From the NCBI GenBank assembly GCA_028691155.1, contig JAQUZV010000176.1, forward strand, positions 1 to 5,148: a stretch of 5,148 nucleotides of DNA, written 5' to 3'. The notes beneath the pieces are model-generated. The model did not search any database and was not told where the DNA came from. It worked only from the letters and a program-made list of their open reading frames with translations. Shown here one piece after another: positions 1 to 5,111 of the stretch. This DNA comes from Victivallales bacterium (GTDB taxonomy: Bacteria; Verrucomicrobiota; Lentisphaeria; Victivallales; SZUA-371). Every line of letters begins with the position of its first letter. Within the stretch, counting starts at the first letter, position 1. The translations under genes were made by a program, and so were the position numbers.

Positions 1-628
1 GGAAGATATTCTCCAATCGTTCGCCGGCCGCCGGGAACCGGAAAAATCTACTTCCCGCACCATATACCGCCATGGCCATATCCCGCGGGAAGAGTTATTG
101 CCGATGATCGATGAGGCCATGCGGGAATTGGAAAACAAAAACATCGAAGAGGCGGAAAACAAAATTCGTCTGGTGCTGATTTTTGCTCCCGACAATATCA
201 AGGCCATGACCATTCTGGGTCAGATCATGTATTTCAAGGGACGCTATCGCGAAGCCGAACATATTTTCCGCCGTCAGTTGCATTGTGCTCCTTACCATGC
301 CACCGCCTACAATAATCTGGCCGCGGTGATGACCCGGCAAAAATGCTTCAGCGAAGCACTGACTCATATTGACCGCGCCGCCGAACTGGCGCCGGATTCG
401 CCGGAAATCCTGATCAATCAGGCCGGGATTATGACATTGAACGGCGATTATGACCGGGCGATACAACAGTTTGCCGCCGCGGCCAAACTCCTGGGACCGC
501 TGATTCTCTTCGTTTCCGGCGACCATTGTTTCGATGCGATCCGCAATCGTCCGGAATTTCAAAAGATTATTCGCGGAGCACGGCATAACGTCGATTCGTT
601 CCGTCGCGAGAAAGGTTTGCTGCCATGA
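1..628 (+). CDS. TPR-repeat protein, 5'-truncated by the window edge
   Basis: The reading frame starting at base 2 is open from the left edge to the TGA at 626-628 (208 codons visible), so the gene probably begins outside the window. The visible protein has three to four tetratricopeptide repeats: a helical pair around window residues 36-64, then clearer repeats at about 66-98 (ILGQIMYFKGRYREAEHIF), 100-133 (YNNLAAVM...FSEALTHIDRAAELAPDS) and 134-165 (LINQAGIMTLNGDYDRAIQQF). The last 40 residues are a non-repeat tail. TPR arrays are alpha-helical protein-binding scaffolds, and no catalytic domain is visible. An internal start at ATG 104, after a purine-rich GGGAAGAG, would give 174 aa, but the upstream 34 codons also read like protein. 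The stop overlaps the mutL start (ATGA), so the two are probably cotranscribed and translationally coupled. Partner and pathway cannot be named. Confidence 0.85.
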   Translation, partial: EDILQSFAGRREPEKSTSRTIYRHGHIPREELLPMIDEAMRELENKNIEEAENKIRLVLIFAPDNIKAMTILGQIMYFKGRYREAEHIFRRQLHCAPYHATAYNNLAAVMTRQKCFSEALTHIDRAAELAPDSPEILINQAGIMTLNGDYDRAIQQFAAAAKLLGPLILFVSGDHCFDAIRNRPEFQKIIRGARHNVDSFRREKGLLP

Positions 629-2451
629 GTATTATTCGTGTTCTTCCGGAAAACATCTGCAATAAAATTGCCGCCGGAGAGGTAATTGAACGTCCCGCCT
701 CCGTGGTCAAGGAACTGGTGGAAAACGCCATTGACGCGGGCGCCGACAAAATTGTCGTGGCCATTGAAGACGGCGGCATGAAATCGATTGTGGTTACCGA
801 CAACGGCGGCGGCATGGATCAGGATGATGCCATGTTGTGCATCGAACCTCATGCCACCAGCAAAATCCACACCGATACCGATATCTTCAATATCGTCACC
901 TTCGGTTTCCGCGGCGAGGCCATCCCCAGCATCGCCGCCATTTCCCGCTTTACCCTGCGGACCCGCCGCCACGAATCCCGCGAAGGGATGGAGGTGCTGG
1001 TTCACGGCGGCAAAGCCATTGCCGCCGCGCCCAAAGGCTGTGCGCCCGGCACCGAAATCATCGTCCGCGACCTCTTTTTCAACACCCCGGCCCGGAAAAA
1101 ATTCATGCGCACCCGGGGAACCGAAGAGAAACACATCCAGGATACGGTAATGTTGCTGTCATTGCCCTACCCCGCCATTTCCTTCGAACTGCATATGGAC
1201 GGACGAACGGTATTTTCCTCGCCCGGACACGATACCTTGTCCCCCCGGCTCACCACCTATTTCGGCAAGGAGTTTGCCGGCGCCATGCTGCCAGTGGATT
1301 ATTCGGACGGAGAAGTCACCGTCACCGGCTACATTGCCCGGCACGGTTATACCCGCACCAGTCGGCGCGAACAGCGGATCTTTGTCAATGGCCGCCCGGT
1401 CGAAGCTCCGGCGGTATTCAACGGTATCCGCAACGGTTACGGGTCGCTGGTGGAAAAAGGACGTTTTGCGCCGGTGATTCTCTTTCTGCGGATGCCGCCG
1501 GCAATGGTCGATGTCAATGTTCACCCCGCCAAGCGCGAAGTGCGGTTTCACAATCACCGTCATATCGAACATGCGGTGGCCACGGCGGTAGCCATGGTGC
1601 TGCAGCAGTCGGACGCGCCCACGTTGTCGGTCGATGCCTCTTTGCCGCTCAAAGCACTGCTGCAGGGAGCCGCCGTCAGTTATTATCCCCGGGAAGAGGA
1701 ACCGGAATTCGACTTCCCCGCCACCACGGAATCGCCATCCGGACGCAACGAATCGACGGCCGATATCTATCACGTTCGGGTTCCGGCTCCGGAATCGGAC
1801 TCCGGCGGCGATGAAGTGTATGGCGCGGTATTTCCGGCCACGGCAACCGGCGAGACGGCGGTTGCCGCAACATTCGAACACGTCGGCGATCTGCGGATCA
1901 TCGGCATTCTGGATCGGACCTACATTCTGGCCGAAGCCGCCAACGGTCTGGTGGTGATCGACCAGCATGCCGCCCACGAACGGGTTCTTTATGAACGGCT
2001 GCTCCGGGCAAGCGGCACGGACCATGCCCGCCAACAGCTGCTGCTGCCGCTTACCATGGAGCTTTCCCGGCCGGAAAGTATGTTCGTGACCAACAACCAT
2101 GACACCTTTCTGCATCTGGGCTTCGATCTGGAACCGCTGGGGCAAAATACGATTCTGGTCAACGCCATTCCGGCGTCACTGCATCAGAACAACGCCGGCG
2201 GCGTTATCCGCGACCTGCTGACGGATCTGATCGAGCATGAAGCGCCCGGTCGTACCACGGATCCGGCGGTTATTGCCCGGGCCGCCTGTATTGCCGCCGT
2301 CAAAGCCCATGATCCGCTGACGGCGGAAGAAGCACAATCGCTGCTGCACCAGATGGCGGCATGCGAATTACCGTTCTCCTGCCCGCATGGTCGTCCGACG
2401 GTAATCAACATTTCCCTGGCCGAACTGGAAAAGCGTTTTGGCCGCCGCTGA
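625..2451 (+). CDS. mutL: DNA mismatch repair protein MutL (endonuclease type)
   Basis: MutL is the ATP-dependent matchmaker of methyl-independent mismatch repair: after MutS finds a mismatch, the MutL dimer is recruited and nicks the new strand. The N-terminal GHKL ATPase (about 1-215) is intact: KELVENAIDAGA with the general base E30 and Mg ligand N34, DNGGGM at 59-64, HATSKI at 76-81, GFRGEA at 94-99. The transducer domain follows, with FVNGRPV and NVHPAKREVRF. A poorly conserved acidic linker (about 335-420) leads to the C-terminal dimerisation/endonuclease domain, with DQHAAHERVLYE at 446-457 matching DQHA(X)2E(X)4E, AC at 554-555, and CPHGRPT at 586-592, the metal-site motifs of endonuclease-type MutL. 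E. coli-type MutL lacks them. The 608 aa length is normal. ATG 625 overlaps the upstream stop (ATGA), with GAGAAAGG 9 nt upstream. No mutS is in view. Confidence 0.98.
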   Translation: MSIIRVLPENICNKIAAGEVIERPASVVKELVENAIDAGADKIVVAIEDGGMKSIVVTDNGGGMDQDDAMLCIEPHATSKIHTDTDIFNIVTFGFRGEAIPSIAAISRFTLRTRRHESREGMEVLVHGGKAIAAAPKGCAPGTEIIVRDLFFNTPARKKFMRTRGTEEKHIQDTVMLLSLPYPAISFELHMDGRTVFSSPGHDTLSPRLTTYFGKEFAGAMLPVDYSDGEVTVTGYIARHGYTRTSRREQRIFVNGRPVEAPAVFNGIRNGYGSLVEKGRFAPVILFLRMPPAMVDVNVHPAKREVRFHNHRHIEHAVATAVAMVLQQSDAPTLSVDASLPLKALLQGAAVSYYPREEEPEFDFPATTESPSGRNESTADIYHVRVPAPESDSGGDEVYGAVFPATATGETAVAATFEHVGDLRIIGILDRTYILAEAANGLVVIDQHAAHERVLYERLLRASGTDHARQQLLLPLTMELSRPESMFVTNNHDTFLHLGFDLEPLGQNTILVNAIPASLHQNNAGGVIRDLLTDLIEHEAPGRTTDPAVIARAACIAAVKAHDPLTAEEAQSLLHQMAACELPFSCPHGRPTVINISLAELEKRFGRR

Positions 2452-2461
2452 TTGCGGTTTT
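2444..2461 (+). terminator. Weak terminator-like hairpin on the mutL stop codon
   Basis: CCGC (2445-2448) pairs with GCGG (2454-2457), with a possible G-U closing pair, around the loop TGATT that contains the stop codon; TTTT follows at 2458-2461. The stem is short and the T run is only four, so it is a weak intrinsic terminator at best. A second short stem, CGCCG-CCTCA-CGGCG (2499-2513), lies over the end of the convergent gene without a T run on either strand. No better terminator is visible between the two converging genes. Confidence 0.3.
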
Positions 2462-2505
2462 ATCCGAGACGGCAAAGTTTGATCGCATCCCGGAACACCG
2501 CCGCC

Positions 2506-3237
2506 TCACGGCGCGATAATCCCGGTTGCCGCCAACAGGTTATATCCCCCATGAATAATAATGGCAACCGTAAACAAGCCATAGGCATCGCTCATCGTCC
2601 ACGGTCGTCCTTCCTGCCGGTGAAGCCGCCACGAACGTCGCAGCCCCATGGCGGCGACAAGCGCACATGATACATGCAGCGCCGTGCAGATGCGCCAGCG
2701 GAACCGCATCGTCCCGACCAATTCCTCTTCCCGCAATGCGGACAAATAGAAATATTGATAGAGCAGATTTTCTCCGACGGCAAAAATACCGGCCGCCAAA
2801 ATCGCCGCCACGGGAAACTGCCAGCTGTAACGAACCATGGCGGGGCGTTTTTCCAGTAGATAGATCATGCCGGACTGCTTCATGAATTCTTCGATAACCG
2901 GTCCGAAAACGATGAGATAAATCAGATGAAAAGTCACCCCCTGACCCGAAGCCAGAAAAACCCCGGGAATGGCCAGAATCCCCCCGACAACCCCGGCCAT
3001 CAAGGTTGCCGCCCACACCTTGCCGGAGTTAAGCTGCTGTTCTTCCCGCACCAGCCAGTCGCGATAACCGGCCATGGCGTCGGGCTGATCGGGTTCGCTG
3101 TGAATCGAATTCCGCACCCGTTCCGCCGCCGAAGCAACCTGTTCCGCCCCGTACGGCGCCTCCGCCGCATCCTTTTCCCGGCAACACTCCGGATGCAAAG
3201 CCGGCTCGTCTCTGATCGAGAAGTAGTCCCGACGCAT
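2506..3237 (-). CDS. PrsW-family intramembrane protease
   Basis: A 243-aa protein with a soluble N-terminal region (about 1-70, charged, with a Cys pair at 18-19) followed by about five hydrophobic segments (near 74-94, 102-124, 141-161, 183-199 and 221-241). The motifs fit the PrsW family (related to the CPBP/Abi glutamic intramembrane proteases): EEFMK at 116-120 in a helix, FAVGEN at 152-157, a conserved His at 188 followed by small residues (HVSCALVAAMG), and HGGYN at 229-233. In Bacillus subtilis PrsW makes the first cut of the anti-sigma factor RsiW; other members have varied or unknown substrates. It is the last gene of a three-gene operon, 4 nt after the stop of the membrane-anchored YbjQ gene. 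It has no good Shine-Dalgarno of its own, so translational coupling is likely. The substrate is unknown; no sigma/anti-sigma pair is in view. Confidence 0.85.
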   Translation of the reverse strand: MRRDYFSIRDEPALHPECCREKDAAEAPYGAEQVASAAERVRNSIHSEPDQPDAMAGYRDWLVREEQQLNSGKVWAATLMAGVVGGILAIPGVFLASGQGVTFHLIYLIVFGPVIEEFMKQSGMIYLLEKRPAMVRYSWQFPVAAILAAGIFAVGENLLYQYFYLSALREEELVGTMRFRWRICTALHVSCALVAAMGLRRSWRLHRQEGRPWTMSDAYGLFTVAIIIHGGYNLLAATGIIAP

Positions 3238-3241
3238 GGAC

Positions 3242-3730
3242 TCAGTGGGGACGGATTAACGCCGTTCCGTAAGCAATCAGCTCCACGCCGGCAGAGCCTT
3301 TGCGCTGGTTATTACCCTGGATCGAAGCGGTTTCCAGCCGAACATTGATCACGGTTTCCGCCTGCATTTGGCGGGCCTCCTCCAACATGCGGATGATGGC
3401 CACCCGGCGGGCCTGATCCAACAAAGTCCGGTACGATTTCATTTCACCGCCGAAAATATTCCGCAAACTCGCCATGAAACCCTTGAAATAGTTATTGGCA
3501 ATAACCACCGAACCGGTCACCAGTGCGGGATCCGCATTTTCCCAGCCGGGCGGCGGTGTCTTAACGGTGGAAAAGGACAGGTCGCGAAACTCTTCTTCTT
3601 TGGTTTCCAAATACTTCCTGCGGCGATAATCGACAATCATTCCACTGGCACAGGCCAGTACCAGCAAACCGATGAAGACCCCCCATTGCAATATGGCGGC
3701 AATGATCTCACCCATCTCGTGATGCGTCAT
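3242..3730 (-). CDS. Membrane-anchored YbjQ/UPF0145 (DUF74) domain protein
   Basis: A 162-aa protein with one hydrophobic segment near the N terminus (about residues 8-33), then a basic stretch (DYRRRKY) that suggests the C-terminal part stays in the cytoplasm. A short acidic/proline linker leads to a YbjQ-type domain (about 50-160). The domain aligns by eye with the neighbouring ybjQ: KGFMASLRNIFGGEMKSY (83-100), QARRVAIIRML (106-116), AETVINVRLETASI (124-137), AYGTALI (153-159). YbjQ-family proteins form small oligomers and have no established biochemical role; the 'heavy-metal-binding' label often attached to them is weakly founded. The start at 3730 is supported by GGGAG 8 nt upstream. 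The gene lies 15 nt after ybjQ and 4 nt before the PrsW-type gene, so cotranscription is very likely. The anchor makes it a plausible partner or substrate of that protease (inference). Confidence 0.85.
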   Translation of the reverse strand: MTHHEMGEIIAAILQWGVFIGLLVLACASGMIVDYRRRKYLETKEEEFRDLSFSTVKTPPPGWENADPALVTGSVVIANNYFKGFMASLRNIFGGEMKSYRTLLDQARRVAIIRMLEEARQMQAETVINVRLETASIQGNNQRKGSAGVELIAYGTALIRPH

Positions 3731-3745
3731 GATCGATTCTCCCGG

Positions 3746-4060
3746 TTATTCCACAACCACGGCAGTACCGTAAACATACAATTCGGCCGCTCCGGCGGTG
3801 ATGGAACTGGTGGCGAAGCGAACGTTGACGATGGCATCGGCCTGCAGTTCTTCCGCCTGGGCAATCATCCGTGCCACGGCCTGACGCCGGGAATCGATCA
3901 ACAATTCGGTATATCCTTTGAGTTCCCCGCCGACAATGTTTTTCAGCGAAGCCGCAATATCCCGTCCAATGTGCTTGGCACGAACGGTGTTCCCCTGGAC
4001 CATTCCCTTGACCGCGACGATTTTCCGTCCCGGAATACTTTCGGTGTTGACGATAATCAT
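3746..4060 (-). CDS. ybjQ: YbjQ / UPF0145 family protein
   Basis: A 104-aa soluble protein, the usual length for the family. It carries the familiar signature through its whole length: MIIVNTESIPG at the N terminus, VQGNTVRAKHIGRDI (21-35), LKNIVGGELKGYTELL (39-54), the long helix with RRQAVARMIAQAEEL (58-72), ADAIVNVRFATSSI (74-87) and YVYGTAVVVE at the C terminus. The family forms ring-like oligomers and its function is unknown. A longer version from TTG 4075 is open, but ATG 4060 is the better start: it has GGGGAG 7 nt upstream and begins exactly where family members begin. It is the first gene of the minus-strand operon. The second gene is a diverged paralogue fused to a membrane anchor, suggesting duplication and possibly mixed oligomers. 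Confidence 0.93.
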   Translation of the reverse strand: MIIVNTESIPGRKIVAVKGMVQGNTVRAKHIGRDIAASLKNIVGGELKGYTELLIDSRRQAVARMIAQAEELQADAIVNVRFATSSITAGAAELYVYGTAVVVE

Positions 4061-4067
4061 AAATGAA

Positions 4068-4073
4068 CTCCCC
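4068..4073 (-). promoter_or_regulatory. Ribosome binding site that fixes the ybjQ start
   Basis: On the minus strand GGGGAG is separated by 7 nt from ATG 4060. The alternative upstream TTG (4073-4075) overlaps this element and so cannot use it, which argues for the shorter 104-aa product. Confidence 0.8.
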
Positions 4074-4158
4074 AATTGTAAGTTAAGGTAATAAATCCTG
4101 CCGTCGCCTAAAATACAAGCATTGAATACATTTCCGTCGCCGATTTTTTCCTTTGGTC

Positions 4159-4172
4159 ATGACAAGTGTCAT
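4159..4172. promoter_or_regulatory. Perfect 14-bp dyad, candidate operator
   Basis: ATGACA-AG-TGTCAT is a perfect inverted repeat in the region between the divergent ybjQ operon and the tRNA gene. It overlaps the -10 element and predicted start site of the best minus-strand promoter candidate, where a dimeric repressor would be expected to bind. It also overlaps TGTCATAAT (4167-4175), an extended -10-like string on the plus strand. The regulator is not identifiable from the site. Confidence 0.4.
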
Positions 4173-4199
4173 AATATTTCGGGACAGCGCGGTTGAAAA
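4171..4199 (-). promoter_or_regulatory. Candidate promoter of the ybjQ-prsW operon
   Basis: Minus-strand TATTAT (4176-4171, five of six bases of the -10 consensus) lies 17 nt downstream of TTTTCA (4199-4194, four of six of the -35). The start would be near 4164, giving a leader of about 105 nt before ATG 4060. The -35 is weak; it also overlaps the -35 of the divergent tRNA promoter. Confidence 0.3.
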
Positions 4200-4220
4200 T
4201 TCCGGTTTCGATGTTAGAAT
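4193..4220 (+). promoter_or_regulatory. Sigma-70-type promoter of tRNA-Arg
   Basis: TTGAAA (4193-4198) and TAGAAT (4215-4220), each five of six to consensus, are separated by 16 nt. The predicted start is near 4227, giving a 5' leader of about 23 nt before the mature tRNA at 4250, a normal arrangement for a tRNA unit processed by RNase P. Confidence 0.65.
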
Positions 4221-4249
4221 AGCATCGGTTACGGCTTTGCCTTATATAG

Positions 4250-4325
<76 letters not shown>

Positions 4326-4482
4326 TTTTATTTTTTATTCATGCCTCTCTGCCACAAGCTCTTATAACGCATATCCCGTTGTGTCAAAAGGATATACGAA
4401 TTTCGGTATTTCCGGAGGGACTCCAAGTGAAAGGCATAAATCCGCTGTTTTCTCTCTGTTTAAGAGCTTTCTCTCTGCAAGT
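4326..4482 (+). other. Non-coding trailer between tRNA-Arg and its terminator
   Basis: AT-rich sequence with no recognisable protein. It holds a small imperfect hairpin (4390-4413, GGATATAC against GGTATTTCC), then GGAGGGACTCC (4414-4424) and a GTG at 4427. This opens a 39-codon frame to TAA 4546 that runs straight through the terminator hairpin. The ribosome-site-like string can itself fold (GGAG/CTCC). The frame is not credited as a gene. Confidence 0.5.
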
Positions 4483-4504
4483 TCGGGTCGCGACCCGATT
4501 TTTT
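4483..4504 (+). terminator. Rho-independent terminator of the tRNA-Arg unit
   Basis: TCGGGTCGCGACCCGA is a perfect palindrome that can form a 6-bp GC-rich stem (TCGGGT/ACCCGA) with a CGCG tetraloop. It is followed immediately by six T residues (4499-4504). The T run is only on the plus strand side, so it ends plus-strand transcription, most simply the tRNA transcript. Confidence 0.75.
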
Positions 4505-4511
4505 CGGGGAA

Positions 4512-4540
4512 TTTATTTTAATTTTTTAACGCCTTATAAT
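4512..4540 (+). promoter_or_regulatory. Promoter-like element with perfect TATAAT
   Basis: TATAAT (4535-4540) matches the -10 consensus fully. The region 17 nt upstream (TTTATT, 4512-4517) is a poor -35, but the surroundings are very AT-rich, as in UP-element-like DNA. The predicted start, 4546-4548, coincides with the left edge of the self-complementary segment, and the element lies just after the previous unit's terminator. Confidence 0.45.
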
Positions 4541-4546
4541 CAATAA

Positions 4547-4721
4547 CTTACCGCTCAAAAACCGTTAAAAATCCCTTCCGGAGTTTGTGTAGCGGTAAAG
4601 TGGACTGGGTTAAAAACGTGTCAAAACGTGTGTTTTTCGAACTTTGTCCAGGAGTTACTGCGAGAGGTTAGCGTTTTTTCAGGAAGGGAATTTTACGATT
4701 TTTCCCGTTTTTCCGGTTTTT
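4547..4721 (+). ncRNA. Candidate small RNA with a rod-like, 6S-like fold
   Basis: This is about 175 nt with nested self-complementarity. Closing stem: 4557-4579 pairs with 4682-4703, including TCCCTTCC/GGAAGGGA without a mismatch, about 19 pairs in all with two mismatches and one bulged T. Inside is a large asymmetric loop (4580-4591 against 4662-4681), then GCGGTAA (4592-4598) with TTACTGC (4655-4661, one G-U), then a long hairpin 4601-4650 (TGGAC/GTCCA, GTT/AAC, AAAAAC/GTTTTT). The 5' end matches the start predicted from TATAAT at 4535-4540; T runs at 4708-4712 and 4717-4721 could end it. Length, closing stem, central bubble and terminal stem recall 6S RNA, the RNA-polymerase-holoenzyme inhibitor, but I see no sequence signature that proves it. 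A MITE-like repeat or a leader switch are alternatives. No open frame of note crosses it. Confidence 0.45.
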
Positions 4722-4924
4722 AATAGCATCTTGTTTGATTTTACTTTCTCAGCGTTTCAGGATTAAGCGCCTCGATTTCGGCTTTGAGCTTAGACCTTTA
4801 ACTGCCTTGCAGGTGGGTTTATTAGACGTTTTTATCTGTCTTTCATGCAAATATGGCGAACCGTTCAAAATATTTTCATAAAACTATTTTTTATGCGGGG
4901 GTAATTCCAAAACTTACCCGGCAA
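4722..4924. other. Intergenic stretch without a recognisable gene
   Basis: AT-rich DNA with stops in all frames. The only protein-like trace is on the minus strand at 4797-4741: an 18-codon open piece reading RSKLKAEIEALNPETLRK before TAA, preceded in frame by another TAA. It could be the tail of a decayed gene or chance. No RNA gene, tandem repeat or CRISPR repeat is visible. Confidence 0.5.
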
Positions 4925-4954
4925 TTGACAATGCGGGCGATAACGTCCGATAAA
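4925..4954 (+). promoter_or_regulatory. Promoter with perfect TTGACA, embedded in dyad symmetry
   Basis: TTGACA (4925-4930) is a perfect -35; GATAAA (4949-4954) 18 nt later is a four-of-six -10. The spacer contains CGGGCG-ATAA-CGTCCG (4934-4949), an inverted repeat with one G-T pair. CAATTG occurs at 4922-4927 and 4962-4967, and AATTG-CGCA-CAATT lies at 4953-4966. The start would be near 4961, about 150 nt before the coding region at 5112. The layout suggests a repressed or activated promoter for that gene. Confidence 0.45.
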
Positions 4955-5111
4955 TTGCGCACAATTGAAAAATGGGCTTGAAAAAGGGCCTGTTTCCAGA
5001 TTGATTTGTTTAACGACAAACGAGGTAATTTCAAAAGTTTTTAATTCTGGGGGATGAAAAAAGAGGCAGAGGGTTCATCTTAAACTCCGGGCGACCAAAC
5101 CTGGAGGGAAA
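4955..5111 (+). other. Long, possibly structured 5' leader of the last gene
   Basis: Non-coding sequence between the promoter and ATG 5112. CCAGATT (4996-5002) can pair with AATTCTGG (5043-5050, one bulge), enclosing a second hairpin TTTGT-TTAACG-ACAAA (5005-5020). After it comes a nine-codon frame (ATG 5054, ending TAA 5083) whose GGGGG is too close to the ATG to be a convincing ribosome site. No known riboswitch class is recognised. Confidence 0.35.

Noticed and set aside
559..1134. Minus-strand Gly/Phe-rich frame over the TPR/mutL junction
   Set aside because: Low-complexity shadow composition opposite two well-supported genes.
837..1814. Long plus-strand open frame of 325 codons inside mutL
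   Set aside because: It lies wholly within mutL in another frame, has Arg/His/Pro-rich shadow composition and no domain, while mutL itself carries every expected motif.
1159..2145. Long minus-strand open frame of 328 codons opposite mutL
   Set aside because: Antisense shadow of a GC-rich gene; no recognisable protein features.
3368..4066. Plus-strand 232-codon frame opposite the two ybjQ-type genes
   Set aside because: Antisense to two genes with clear family signatures; His/Gln/Asn-rich shadow sequence.
4061..4075. TTG start adding five residues (MGSSF) to YbjQ
   Set aside because: The TTG overlaps the GGGGAG ribosome site that serves ATG 4060, and family members begin at MIIV.
4547..4721. 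Miniature inverted-repeat transposable element
   Set aside because: The inverted arms fit, but no flanking target-site duplication is visible and the TATAAT/T-run placement fits a transcript better. It was kept as an alternative only.
5054..5083. Nine-codon leader peptide MKKEAEGSS
   Set aside because: GGGGG abuts the ATG with almost no spacing, and no run of regulatory codons is present.
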